Assembly (NCBI GenBank): GCA_903953565.1
Contig: CAJBKE010000027.1
Span: 1 to 64,000, forward strand
Origin: an uncultured Verrucomicrobiota bacterium
GTDB lineage: Bacteria; Verrucomicrobiota; Verrucomicrobiia; Chthoniobacterales; JACTMZ01
DNA: 64,000 nucleotides
Direction: 5' to 3'
The notes under the pieces are model-generated. The model did not search any database and was not told the DNA's origin. It saw nothing but the letters and a program-made list of their open reading frames with translations. The translations under genes and the position numbers were made by a program. This document shows positions 50,871 to 59,251 of this stretch, one piece after another; positions within the stretch are counted from its first letter, which is position 1, and every line of letters begins with the position of its first letter.

Positions 50871-52037
50871 CTACTTCCGCAGGGCGGCGACGAATTTCGC
50901 CATGCGTTCCATGGCGATTTTGATTTGTTCGAGCGAGGTGGCGTAGCTGCACCGCACGAACCCCTCGCCATCGGCGCCGAAAGCCGTGCCGGGAACCACT
51001 GCGACTTTTTGTTCCTCGAGAAGCCGGAGGGAAAATTCGCGGCTGGTCAGACCGGTTGGGCGGATGTCGGCGAAGACGTAGAAGGCGCCGCGCGGTGTGG
51101 GGCAGGGAAGGCCCATGTCGTTGAGGGCGGATACGATGTAATTGCGCCGGAGCTCGTATTTCTCGCGCATATGCTCCACGGCTGCATCGCCGTGATCGAG
51201 CGCCTCGATGGCGGCATCCTGCGTCATGGTCGGCGCGCAAAGAATGGCATATTGGTGAATTTTCATCATCGCCTCGATGAGCGGCGCGGGAGCGCAGGCG
51301 TAGCCGATACGGAATCCGGTCATGGCCCAGCCTTTGCTCAAGCCATGGAGGAACACGGTGCGCTCCCGCATGCCCGGGAGCGTGGCGATGGAAACGTGCT
51401 CGGCCCCGTCGTAGGTCAGCTCGGCATAGATTTCGTCCGAAAGCACGATGAGGTCGTGCTTCACGCACAGTTCGGCGATCGGCTCGAGCGCCTCGCGCGG
51501 CATGGTCGCGCCGGTGGGGTTGGTCGGGAAATTGAGTAGCAGGATTTTCGATTTCGGCGTGATCCGCTTGGCCAACTCGTCGGCACGGAGTTGGAAATTG
51601 TCCTTTTCGTGCACCGGCACGGACACCGCTTTGCCGTGGGCAAGGGTGACACTCGGATTGTAGCTCACGTAGCAGGGCTCGTGGTAGAGCACCTCGTCGC
51701 CGGGATTGAGGAGCGCGCGCAGGGCGATATCGATCGCCTCGGATACGCCGACCGAGACCAGCACCTCGGAGGGGGCGTGGTATTGCACGTGGAACTTGCG
51801 GGCCACGTAGTTGGCGATCGATTCACGGAGCTTGGGCAATCCGAGATTCGAGGTGTAGCCAGTGCGTCCTTTTTCCAGCGAGAAGAGCGCGGCCTCGCGG
51901 ATATGCCAAGGGGTGACGAAGTCCGGTTCGCCGATGCCGAGCGAGATGACATCGTGCATCGACTGTACGATTTCGAAGAAATCGCGGATACCCGAGCGCG
52001 GGATGTCGCGCACGTGCGCGGCAATTTTGTTTTCCAT
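50871..52037 (-). CDS. PLP-dependent aminotransferase, class I/II
   Basis: This 388-residue fold-type I enzyme has the family blocks LGIGEPDF near the start, GYTSNLGLPKLRESIA, NFPTNPTGA and the PLP-binding lysine in HGLSKGWAMTGFRIGY. The closest named relatives are aspartate- or alanine-type aminotransferases, but the substrate cannot be assigned. The ATG at 52037 is preferred to the TTG at 52049. It is followed upstream on the same strand by the Lrp/AsnC regulator gene, 12 bases away. Such pairing suggests amino-acid-responsive control. Confidence 0.92.
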   Translation of the reverse strand: MENKIAAHVRDIPRSGIRDFFEIVQSMHDVISLGIGEPDFVTPWHIREAALFSLEKGRTGYTSNLGLPKLRESIANYVARKFHVQYHAPSEVLVSVGVSEAIDIALRALLNPGDEVLYHEPCYVSYNPSVTLAHGKAVSVPVHEKDNFQLRADELAKRITPKSKILLLNFPTNPTGATMPREALEPIAELCVKHDLIVLSDEIYAELTYDGAEHVSIATLPGMRERTVFLHGLSKGWAMTGFRIGYACAPAPLIEAMMKIHQYAILCAPTMTQDAAIEALDHGDAAVEHMREKYELRRNYIVSALNDMGLPCPTPRGAFYVFADIRPTGLTSREFSLRLLEEQKVAVVPGTAFGADGEGFVRCSYATSLEQIKIAMERMAKFVAALRK

Positions 52038-52049
52038 GGCCGGCGGCAA

Positions 52050-52529
52050 TCAGGGGCTGACCGAAAGCCGGTCTTCCGGCGTCTCGGACGAGAAGAGTGT
52101 GCCGTTTTCCTTGTAGGTCTTGAGCCGGAAAAGCGTGGCGGTGGAAATGACCGATTCGATGGTGCTCAGCTTTTCCGAAACAAAACTGGCCACTTCCCGC
52201 AGGCTGGTGCCTTGCACCACCACGAGCAGGTCGTAGCCGCCGCTGATCAGGTAACAGCTGACCACTTGGTCGAATTTGGCGATGCGTTCGGCGATGCGAT
52301 CGAATCCGCCACCGCGCTCCGGGGTAATGCGGACCTCGATAAAGGCGGTGACCGTGTTTTTGTCGAACCGCTCGCGATCGACGATGGCTTGGTAGCCGCG
52401 GATCACGCCATCCTTCTCGAGGTCGGCGATGCGGGTGTTAACCTCCTCGACAGAGAGATTCAGCTGACGCGCCAGGTCCTCGCGGGATACATTGGCGTCC
52501 TGTTGCAGGAGTCGGAGTAGGGTTTCCAT
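52050..52529 (-). CDS. Lrp/AsnC-family transcriptional regulator
   Basis: This 159-residue regulator has a winged helix-turn-helix (ANVSREDLARQLNLSVEEVN, then TRIADLEKDGVIRGY) and a C-terminal RAM (ActR-like) ligand domain with VSCYLISGGYDLLVVVQG. Proteins of this type sense amino acids and form octamers. The gene sits immediately before the aminotransferase gene on the same strand, so it probably controls that gene. The start at 52529 gives the standard METLLRLL opening. Confidence 0.93.
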   Translation of the reverse strand: METLLRLLQQDANVSREDLARQLNLSVEEVNTRIADLEKDGVIRGYQAIVDRERFDKNTVTAFIEVRITPERGGGFDRIAERIAKFDQVVSCYLISGGYDLLVVVQGTSLREVASFVSEKLSTIESVISTATLFRLKTYKENGTLFSSETPEDRLSVSP

Positions 52530-52621
52530 GGCAATCGGCGCAGTATGGGGGTGCCGGCGCCACGTGGCAAGAGGCGGGGCTTGCCAACGGCTCAGGCTCA
52601 CCGATATTTTCCCTTCCCATC

Positions 52622-52697
52622 GCCGAAGTAGCTCAGTTGGTAGAGCAGCGCATTCGTAATGCGCGGGTCAGGGGTTCGAGTCCCCTCTTCGGCTCCA
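52622..52697 (+). tRNA. tRNA-Thr (anticodon CGT), CCA encoded
   Basis: The acceptor GCCGAAG pairs perfectly with CTTCGGC. The D arm contains AGCTCAGTTGGTAGAGC. The anticodon stem GCGCA/TGCGC holds loop TTCGTAA with anticodon CGT. The T arm is GGGG-TTCGAGT-CCCC. The discriminator T is followed by genome-encoded CCA, in contrast to the tRNA-Thr(TGT) at 18700. Confidence 0.95.
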
Positions 52698-52763
52698 CCT
52701 TTTGTGGAGCCGCGGCAGTCCGAACCCGGAAGAAAAGCCGCAACGGCCGCGGCGCAGGTATTT

Positions 52764-53654
52764 TTACTCCGGTTCTTCGCGCCGCATGCGTTGGCTGAGC
52801 CAGAGACTGAAAATGAAGATGGCGAGGAGCAGGACGCCGAGGGCGGCGCCGAAGGGTTGGTTGCGGGCCTTGGTGAATTGATTGTGGATGACCTCGCCGA
52901 TCGTGGGATTGGACCCGCCGCCCATCAGCGTCGTGATGGCGAACATGGCGATGGCCGGAACGAAAACCAGAAGTATACCCGCGGCAATGCCGGGTTGGGT
53001 GAGGGGAAGAACCACTTGCGCGAAGACGCGGGCGGGACGCGCCCCGAGGTCGTAGGCGGCCTCGATGAGCGAGCCGTCGAGTTTCTCCACGCTCGTGTAG
53101 ATGGGCAGAATCATGAAGGGCAGGAAATTGTAGACGAGGCCGAGCACCACGGCGAAGGGTGTATACATGAACCCGATCGGCGCGGCGGTGAGTTTGAGTC
53201 CCATCAGCGCGGCGTTGAGCAGTCCTTCCTGCGACAGAATGGAAATCCAGGCATACGTGCGGATGAGAAAGCTCGTCCAGAACGGGATCATGACCAGCAT
53301 GATAAGGAGTCCGCGCACACGTTCGCTGGAGCGGCCGATGAAGTAAGCCACCGGATAACCGAGGACCAGGCAGATAACCGTGGTGAGGAAGGCATACCAG
53401 ACGGAGATGCCCAGGATCTTGAGCCACTTCCAGTCGAACGCGCGGATGTAGTTCTCGAAGTTGAACGAGTAGATGACGCGTCCGAGACTGTCTCGTTCGC
53501 AGAAGCTGATCACCACCAGCATGAGGGTGGGGACTATGACAAAAAGAAGCAGCCACCCCATCATGGGGGCGACGGCCAGCCATGGCCCGAGGCCGGCCCG
53601 CCGCTGGAGCGACGGGCCGGGGGCCAAAACTGCTGCTGCCGTCGGGACGGCCAT
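52764..53654 (-). CDS. potB: Spermidine/putrescine ABC transporter permease (PotB-like)
   Basis: This 296-residue inner-membrane protein has six predicted helices. The binding-protein-dependent permease loop is EAAYDLGARPARVFAQVVLP, which contacts the transport ATPase. Relatedness to PotB rather than PotC is shown by the long first periplasmic region (SFCERDSLGRVIYSFNFENY) and the early position of helix 1 (WLLLFVIVPTLML). It is the last gene of the potC-potD-potB set, two bases after potD. No potA ATPase is present in the set. Confidence 0.92.
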   Translation of the reverse strand: MAVPTAAAVLAPGPSLQRRAGLGPWLAVAPMMGWLLLFVIVPTLMLVVISFCERDSLGRVIYSFNFENYIRAFDWKWLKILGISVWYAFLTTVICLVLGYPVAYFIGRSSERVRGLLIMLVMIPFWTSFLIRTYAWISILSQEGLLNAALMGLKLTAAPIGFMYTPFAVVLGLVYNFLPFMILPIYTSVEKLDGSLIEAAYDLGARPARVFAQVVLPLTQPGIAAGILLVFVPAIAMFAITTLMGGGSNPTIGEVIHNQFTKARNQPFGAALGVLLLAIFIFSLWLSQRMRREEPE

Positions 53655-53656
53655 GG

Positions 53657-54694
53657 TTACTGGACTTTGATGGTGGTGATCAGCTCATCCACCTTGGATC
53701 CCTGTTCGCCGATATCGCTGAAGAGCTGGGCCTTGGTGACGTCCAGGCCCGGCGGGTAGCTGGCCGGATTGTTGCGCTCCGCTTCGGTGAGCAACTCGCG
53801 CGCCGCCGCGTTCGGGTTGTAGTAAGGGAAGTCGGCCGAAATCATGCGGCTGATGTCGGGGCGGAGGATGAAGTTCATGAATTTCTCCGCGAGTTCCTTG
53901 TGCCGTGCGGTCTTGGGAATGGCGAGGTTGTCGACAAACATGTGGAAGCCCTCGGCGGGAAGGACCCACTGGAATTTCGGATTCTCGTTGAAGAGGATGG
54001 CCGCCTCACCGCTCCAGACGACACCGAGATCGACGTCGCCGTTGCTCAGCGCGGTCTTCGGGCTGTCGGAGTCGAAGACTTTGACCTTGGAAAGCCAGTC
54101 CTTGAGCAGCGGTGTGATGGTGGCGAGGTTCTGATCGCTCACGTCGTTGATCGGAATGCCGGCGGTGGCCAGGCCCCAGCTGACGATTTCGCGGGCATCG
54201 TCGAGAACAACGATGCGGCCCTTGTGTGCGTCGGTGAAGACGTCGCGGTAGCCGACGATCGGTCCGGGTACAACTTCGGAGTTGTAGACGATGCCGACGA
54301 AGCCGGCCATCCACGGAACGGAGTATTTGTTGCCCGGGTCGAAGGACAGATTGCGGAATTCGGGTGCGAGGTTTTTGAGGTTGGGGATTTTTTCGTGGTC
54401 GAGTTCCTGGAGTTGCCCGTCTTTGATCAGGGCTTCGACCGTGTATTCGCTCGGTTGGATCAGGTCGTAGGACCCGCCGCCGGCGAGCAGTTTGGCCAGC
54501 ATCTCCTCGTTCGAGGTGTAGTTCTCGACGGCGACCCTGATGCCCGTCTCTTCGGTGAACTTGTCGATGACCGCTTGCGGGACGTATTCGGTCCAGCAGA
54601 ACAGGCTGAGCACTTCCTCTTTTTTCCCGCAACCGGCGAGGAGCAAGGCTCCGACGCAGGCCGCGGCCAGCAGTTTGGTTTTGTGTTTTTTCAT
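53657..54694 (-). CDS. potD: Polyamine-binding lipoprotein (PotD-like)
   Basis: This 345-residue periplasmic binding protein has a lipobox at LAGC (MKKHKTKLLAAACVGALLLAGC). It has the PotD/PotF opening SLFCWTEYVPQAVIDKFTEE, TGIRVAVENYTSNEEML and later DLGVVWSGEAA, all typical of the spermidine/putrescine class. It captures polyamine for the PotB/PotC channel. Its ATG overlaps the potC stop as ATGA, giving tight coupling. As a lipoprotein it would be anchored, unlike soluble E. coli PotD. Confidence 0.94.
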   Translation of the reverse strand: MKKHKTKLLAAACVGALLLAGCGKKEEVLSLFCWTEYVPQAVIDKFTEETGIRVAVENYTSNEEMLAKLLAGGGSYDLIQPSEYTVEALIKDGQLQELDHEKIPNLKNLAPEFRNLSFDPGNKYSVPWMAGFVGIVYNSEVVPGPIVGYRDVFTDAHKGRIVVLDDAREIVSWGLATAGIPINDVSDQNLATITPLLKDWLSKVKVFDSDSPKTALSNGDVDLGVVWSGEAAILFNENPKFQWVLPAEGFHMFVDNLAIPKTARHKELAEKFMNFILRPDISRMISADFPYYNPNAAARELLTEAERNNPASYPPGLDVTKAQLFSDIGEQGSKVDELITTIKVQ

Positions 54695-55530
54695 ACGGTT
54701 TTTTTTCGGGTGAAAATCTGGCTGCCGATGACAAGCAGTGCGGTGATGCCGATAAAGAGGGTGCTGAGCGCGTTGAGTTGCGGGTTCAGTCCCACGCGCA
54801 CCATGCCGTAAACCTTGAGCGGGAGCGTCTGCGATTCCGCGCCGCTGGTGAAGACGGTGACGATGTATTCGTCGAACGAAAGGGTGAAAGCCATGAGCGC
54901 CCCGGCCACAATGGCGGGCATGAGATAGGGGACGATGACCAGCCAGAATGCCTTGAGCGGCGTGGCGCCGAGGTCTTGGGCCGCCTCTTCGAGCGAAGGG
55001 TCGAGTCCCTGCAACCGCGCTTGCACGCCGACCAGCACGAAGGGAAAGCAGAAGGTGGTGTGGGCGGCGATCAGTGTCCCGTAGCCCAGCGGAATACCGA
55101 GGGTGACGAAGAGGACAAGCAGGCTGGTGCCCATGAGCACTTCGGGCATGACCATGGGAATGAAGATAAGCAGGCCGATGAGTTGCTGCGCGGGGAATTT
55201 GTAGCGGTAAAGCAGCCAAGCCGCCGTCGTGCCGAGGAAAACAGAAAGCGCCGTGGTCGCCCCGGCTACGATGAGGCTGTTCTTGAAAGCGCGGAGGAGG
55301 ACTTCGTTCTGGAAAAGCGCCCCATACCATTTGGTGGTGAAGCCGACCCAGGTAAGATTGAGTTTCGAGTCGTTGAACGAGTAGACGACGAGCAGCAGGA
55401 TCGGAATGTAGAGGAACACGAACACGCCGACCGTCCATGTTCCGAAGAAAGCGCGCTGGACCGCCGGACCCTGCGGCAACCACCACCGCCGTGCCGAGGG
55501 CACCGGGGATAGTGCGTCCGTCATCGCCAT
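54691..55530 (-). CDS. potC: Spermidine/putrescine ABC transporter permease (PotC-like)
   Basis: This 279-residue permease has six helices. It shows PotC features: the early segment YSFNDSKLNLTWVGFTTKWY and the ATPase-contact loop EEAAQDLGATPLKAFWLVIVP, plus FTLSFDEYIVTVFTSG. It is the first gene of the polyamine transporter set and overlaps potD. The order potC-potD-potB without potA differs from the classic potABCD order; the ATPase must come from elsewhere. folD lies 46 bases upstream on the same strand. Confidence 0.93.
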   Translation of the reverse strand: MAMTDALSPVPSARRWWLPQGPAVQRAFFGTWTVGVFVFLYIPILLLVVYSFNDSKLNLTWVGFTTKWYGALFQNEVLLRAFKNSLIVAGATTALSVFLGTTAAWLLYRYKFPAQQLIGLLIFIPMVMPEVLMGTSLLVLFVTLGIPLGYGTLIAAHTTFCFPFVLVGVQARLQGLDPSLEEAAQDLGATPLKAFWLVIVPYLMPAIVAGALMAFTLSFDEYIVTVFTSGAESQTLPLKVYGMVRVGLNPQLNALSTLFIGITALLVIGSQIFTRKKTV

Positions 55531-55576
55531 GCTCTTTCAATGCGCGTGCTGCCCCGCGCTGGCCAGCACAAAATGC

Positions 55577-56458
55577 CTATTTTTCCCCGCGCAGGACGCG
55601 GCAGGCGCGCACCGTGTTGCGCATGAGCATGGCGATGGTCATCGGACCAACCCCGCCCGGCACCGGGGTGATGGCCCGGCACTTGGGCGCAACAGCCTCG
55701 AAATCGACGTCGCCGACCAACCGGTAACCCCGCGCATCAGCGGGATCGTCGATACGGTTAATACCTACGTCGATGACCACGGCGCCTTCGCGGATGTGCT
55801 CCGCGCGGAGAAATTTCGGGCGTCCGATCGCCGAGATGACGATGTCCGCCTCGCGCGTCACCGCGGCAAGATCGGAGGTGCGCGAATGGGCGATGGTCAC
55901 GGTGGCGTCCGTCCCTTTGGCCACGAGCAACAAAGCCATGGGCTTGCCGACGATAAGGCTGCGTCCGACCACCACCGCGCGCGCTCCGGCCGTGGCAATG
56001 CCGTGGGCGCGGAGCAATTCGAGGCAACCGAGCGGAGTGCAGGGCACAAGGGCGGACGGATCCTCCATGGCCAGAGCCGCGACATTGAGCGGATGAAATC
56101 CGTCGACGTCCTTGCGCGGGTCGATGGCGCGAACCACGGAGCTCTCGTCGATGTGCGGCGGGCAAGGTGATTGCACGAGGATGCCGTGGATGGACGGGTC
56201 GGCATTCAATTCCGCGATGAGCCGGAGCAAATCCTCCTGCGTCGTGCTGGCGGGCAATTCCAGTTTGCGCGAGTGCATGCCGAGCTCGCGGCAGGTTTTG
56301 TCTTTGCTGCGCACATAAGCCTGCGAGGCGGGATGCTCGCCGAGGAGCACGACGGCGAGTCCCGGCGTGATGCCTTGCGTTTGCAGCGCGGCGATGTCGC
56401 GCGCGGTTTCCTCGTTGCAGCGGGCCGCTGTGGCTTTTCCGTCGATGATGGCCGGCAT
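55577..56458 (-). CDS. folD: Methylenetetrahydrofolate dehydrogenase / cyclohydrolase
   Basis: This 293-residue bifunctional enzyme interconverts 5,10-methylene-THF, 5,10-methenyl-THF and 10-formyl-THF, feeding purine and formyl-methionine synthesis. The active-site region YVRSKDKTC holds the catalytic Lys. [10 protein letters not shown], the Rossmann [11 protein letters not shown] and the end signature [10 protein letters not shown] are all present. It lies upstream of potC and just after the DUF374 gene. PurH, which uses 10-formyl-THF, is encoded a few kb away. Confidence 0.97.
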   Translation of the reverse strand: MPAIIDGKATAARCNEETARDIAALQTQGITPGLAVVLLGEHPASQAYVRSKDKTCRELGMHSRKLELPASTTQEDLLRLIAELNADPSIHGILVQSPCPPHIDESSVVRAIDPRKDVDGFHPLNVAALAMEDPSALVPCTPLGCLELLRAHGIATAGARAVVVGRSLIVGKPMALLLVAKGTDATVTIAHSRTSDLAAVTREADIVISAIGRPKFLRAEHIREGAVVIDVGINRIDDPADARGYRLVGDVDFEAVAPKCRAITPVPGGVGPMTIAMLMRNTVRACRVLRGEK

Positions 56459-56469
56459 AATCGGGGGAT

Positions 56470-57126
56470 TTAACCTGCTTGCTCGCACAAAACCGATTGG
56501 ATTTTTCGTTGCTCCTCGCGCAAGGCGGTCTCGTCGTCCGCAGCTGGTACCTTCAAGAGCGGGCCGAGCGTCACGTCGACGCGGGAGAACGGCTTGGGGA
56601 TGGCAAAACGGTCCCAAGTCCGCAGCCGCCACGCGTTGTGGAAGGTGGCATGGCAGGGGAGGACGGGGAGTTGCGCTTTTTGTGCCAGGTAAACCAGACC
56701 GGGCCCGAGTTCGTAGACCGGCCCGCGCGGTCCGTCAGGCGTGATCGCGATGTCGAATCCCGCTTCGACCCGCTCGAGGAGTTCGCGCATGGCGGTGGCC
56801 CCGCGCCGGCTGCTCGATCCGCGCACTGCGCCCATGCCGAGATGGCGCGTGATCAATCCGAGCCACATCCCGTCCTTGCTTGCGCTGGTCAAAACAAGGA
56901 CTCCGCGGCGGCCCCGGGGATAGCACCGCAGGAAGGCGGCGGTGATGGCCAGAATGCGATTGTGCCAGAATGCGTAGATGGCCGGACCGGGGGGAGGCGC
57001 GGAAAGAAAATTGTGCGGGTCGTCGATCCGGACTCGCAGGGTGGCAAAAAGACCCCGGAGCAGCCCGGCGCCGACCAGCGCGGCGGCACGTTGCAGGAAT
57101 GTGGGGCGGGCGGGCTGTGTGGGCAC
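56470..57126 (-). CDS. DUF374 lysophospholipid-acyltransferase-like protein
   Basis: The conserved part, from about [12 protein letters not shown] through [18 protein letters not shown] to [17 protein letters not shown], matches DUF374, a group related to LpxL/PlsC acyltransferases and found with lipid A or outer-membrane lipid genes. DGPRGP is the hallmark. The start is uncertain. A GTG at 57126 gives 218 residues, the normal family length. An ATG at 57246 would overlap the divergent DUF4159 gene by 29 bases. The gene precedes folD by 11 bases. A role in outer-membrane lipid synthesis is inferred from the family. Confidence 0.85.
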   Translation of the reverse strand: MPTQPARPTFLQRAAALVGAGLLRGLFATLRVRIDDPHNFLSAPPPGPAIYAFWHNRILAITAAFLRCYPRGRRGVLVLTSASKDGMWLGLITRHLGMGAVRGSSSRRGATAMRELLERVEAGFDIAITPDGPRGPVYELGPGLVYLAQKAQLPVLPCHATFHNAWRLRTWDRFAIPKPFSRVDVTLGPLLKVPAADDETALREEQRKIQSVLCEQAG

Positions 57127-57217
57127 GACAAGCAGGTTCGCAAAGCCCGGTGGTCCCGCCAAGCGTCCAGTCAGGCGTTGATTTTCCGGCGCCGGCGGGG
57201 ATATTGGGTGGTCCCCG

Positions 57218-58519
57218 ATGGATTCCCCGGAAAAGTCATCGCTCATCGACCGCCTGATCGAGAAGTTCAACAACTCTCGTTTCTTCACGATCTCGTTCGT
57301 GTTGCACGCTTTGCTTATCGTCATCTTCGGGGGCACGGTGCTCTTCGAGGCCATGCAGGAGCCGCCGGATTTCGAGGGCGGCGAGGGCGGGTTCATCGCG
57401 GGGGGCGAGGAAGTGGCTGCTCCGCCGGCCGCGCAGACCCAGCCGCAGGAAACAACGTTCACCGTGAGCACGCCGACGGTGCAAAACACGACCGTGGCGG
57501 CGATCACCACGACCGGACAGAACCCGCTGAACTTTTCGATGGATGCGATCATCACGCCATCGACCATGGTCGCTCCCACGACGACCACGACGGCCGTTAG
57601 TGCGGCACCTGCGACGTCGGTGAGCGCGGCCGGCATGAGTGCGGCGGTGGCCGGTCAGATCCGCGAATTCACCGGTGGTTGGGGCAAAGGCACCGGCAGC
57701 GGCACGGGCACGCGTCAGCGCGAGTTCGATTTCACCGCCTTCATCGCCAAATACAACGGCGGCAATTGGGACTCGGTGTTCCGCGTGGTCGACAAGATCC
57801 CGCAGGGCGCGTTGCCGAATCTGCTCGAGTTCATGAGCAAAGAATCCCGCGACAAGATCAAAACGAATTACAACAAAGTGGAGGCGGTTCCCTTGGACAG
57901 CGACCGCATCTTTGCCGCCAAGCCGCCGTTCATTTTCTTCACCGGCTCGCGGGATTTCGTGCTGACCGACAAAGAAGTGACCAACTTGCAGAAATATGTG
58001 CGCCTGGGCGGTGCCATTTGGGGTGACAGCTCCGTGCCGGGCCGCGGTTCCGCATTCGACATTGCCTTCCGCCGCGAAATGCGCCGCGTCATCCCCGACA
58101 AAGACAAAGATTTCGAGGCGCTTTCGGCGAACGATGAGATGTTCCGCCGCGCGCCTTATTTCCCCGAGATCCAGGAGCAGCCGGCCGGTCTGAATTACTA
58201 TCAGGAACCCGTCTATGTGATGCGTTACTTCGGCCAGATTGCAGTCATCTACACGGCCAACGACTACGGCGACATGTGGCAATTCGGCATCAAGCAAAAG
58301 GGGCCGCGCGAATGGGAAATCAACAATGACCGCAACGAGCGCGGCGAGCGCATCGCCTTGGACTGGGGTCTCTACCTGAACGGCGGACTCTACATCCACA
58401 ACGTCGACCCGCGCCCGCCGATCAAAGCTCTCCTCGACACCTACAAGTTCGGCACGAACATGGTTCTCCATCTGCTCACGCGGTGGGAGGACAAATTGCG
58501 CAGCGCGCCGCGCCTGTAA
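57218..58519 (+). CDS. DUF4159 protein with TonB-like membrane anchor
   Basis: This 433-residue protein has a short cytoplasmic N-terminus and one helix (about residues 24-44) in the position typical of TonB-like proteins. A low-complexity Thr/Pro/Ala linker (to about residue 145), a Gly-rich hinge (GWGKGTGSGTGTR) and a C-terminal DUF4159 domain follow. The domain is marked by FIFFTGSRDFVLTD, YVRLGGAIWGD and NDYGDMWQFG, and it looks flavodoxin- or GATase-like. DUF4159 proteins are common near MoxR/DUF58 clusters in planctomycetes and verrucomicrobia. That context is absent here. Function unknown. Confidence 0.85.
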   Translation: MDSPEKSSLIDRLIEKFNNSRFFTISFVLHALLIVIFGGTVLFEAMQEPPDFEGGEGGFIAGGEEVAAPPAAQTQPQETTFTVSTPTVQNTTVAAITTTGQNPLNFSMDAIITPSTMVAPTTTTTAVSAAPATSVSAAGMSAAVAGQIREFTGGWGKGTGSGTGTRQREFDFTAFIAKYNGGNWDSVFRVVDKIPQGALPNLLEFMSKESRDKIKTNYNKVEAVPLDSDRIFAAKPPFIFFTGSRDFVLTDKEVTNLQKYVRLGGAIWGDSSVPGRGSAFDIAFRREMRRVIPDKDKDFEALSANDEMFRRAPYFPEIQEQPAGLNYYQEPVYVMRYFGQIAVIYTANDYGDMWQFGIKQKGPREWEINNDRNERGERIALDWGLYLNGGLYIHNVDPRPPIKALLDTYKFGTNMVLHLLTRWEDKLRSAPRL

Positions 58520-58522
58520 GGG

Positions 58523-59161
58523 TCAGGTTCCGAAAATGCGGTCGCCCGCGTCGCCGAGTCCGGGTGTGATGTAACCGCGTGCGTCCAGCGCTTCATCGAG
58601 CGCCGCCCCGTAAAGCGTGATGTCGGGATGTGCCTCGCGCATGCGTTTGACTCCGGGGCGCGAGGCGATGATGCAGCCGCACGTGATGTGCGCGATTCCT
58701 TCCATTTTCAGGCGGTCGGCCGCGGCGGCCAGACTGTTGCCCGTGGCCAGCATCGGGTCGAGCAGGAGCACGTGCGCATCGCTTGCCCCGGGCGGCATGC
58801 GGAAATAGTAGCTGACCGGTTCGAGTGTTTCCTCGTTGCGGAACATGCCGATATGGCCGACGGCGGCCGATGGGAACATGCGCAGGATGCCGTCGGACAT
58901 GGCCAATCCGGCCCTCAGCACCGGCATGATCACGAGCGGGCGCACCGCGCGGGCGCCCTGTGCCTCGCCCAGCGGCGTCTGGATTTTTTGCGGCGTGACC
59001 TCGAAATGGCGCAATGCCTCGTAGGCGACAAGCTGCGACAGCTCCTGCAGCAACCGGCGGAAGTCCGGCGGCGGCGTGTTCTTGTCGCGCAGAGCGGATA
59101 CCTTGAGATCGGCCAGCGGGTGCCGCACGAGATGGAAACCGGGGAAGGGTTGAGAGGTCAT
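58523..59161 (-). CDS. upp: Uracil phosphoribosyltransferase
   Basis: This 212-residue pyrimidine salvage enzyme makes UMP from uracil and PRPP. The PRPP-binding loop is LLDPMLATGNSL. The uracil-binding C-terminal signature is GLGDAGDRIFGT, and RAGLAMSDGI is a further family block. It converges on the DUF4159 gene with three bases between stops. The ATG at 59161 gives the usual length; an upstream ATG at 59176 would add five residues. Confidence 0.96.
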   Translation of the reverse strand: MTSQPFPGFHLVRHPLADLKVSALRDKNTPPPDFRRLLQELSQLVAYEALRHFEVTPQKIQTPLGEAQGARAVRPLVIMPVLRAGLAMSDGILRMFPSAAVGHIGMFRNEETLEPVSYYFRMPPGASDAHVLLLDPMLATGNSLAAAADRLKMEGIAHITCGCIIASRPGVKRMREAHPDITLYGAALDEALDARGYITPGLGDAGDRIFGT

Positions 59162-59251
59162 CGGTGCGCGCAGCATGGCGGTCGCCGGCCGGTCGAGTCA
59201 ATGCACGCCGGGGCTGGCCGCAGGCTCGCGGGCTGATATAATCGGGGCTTG

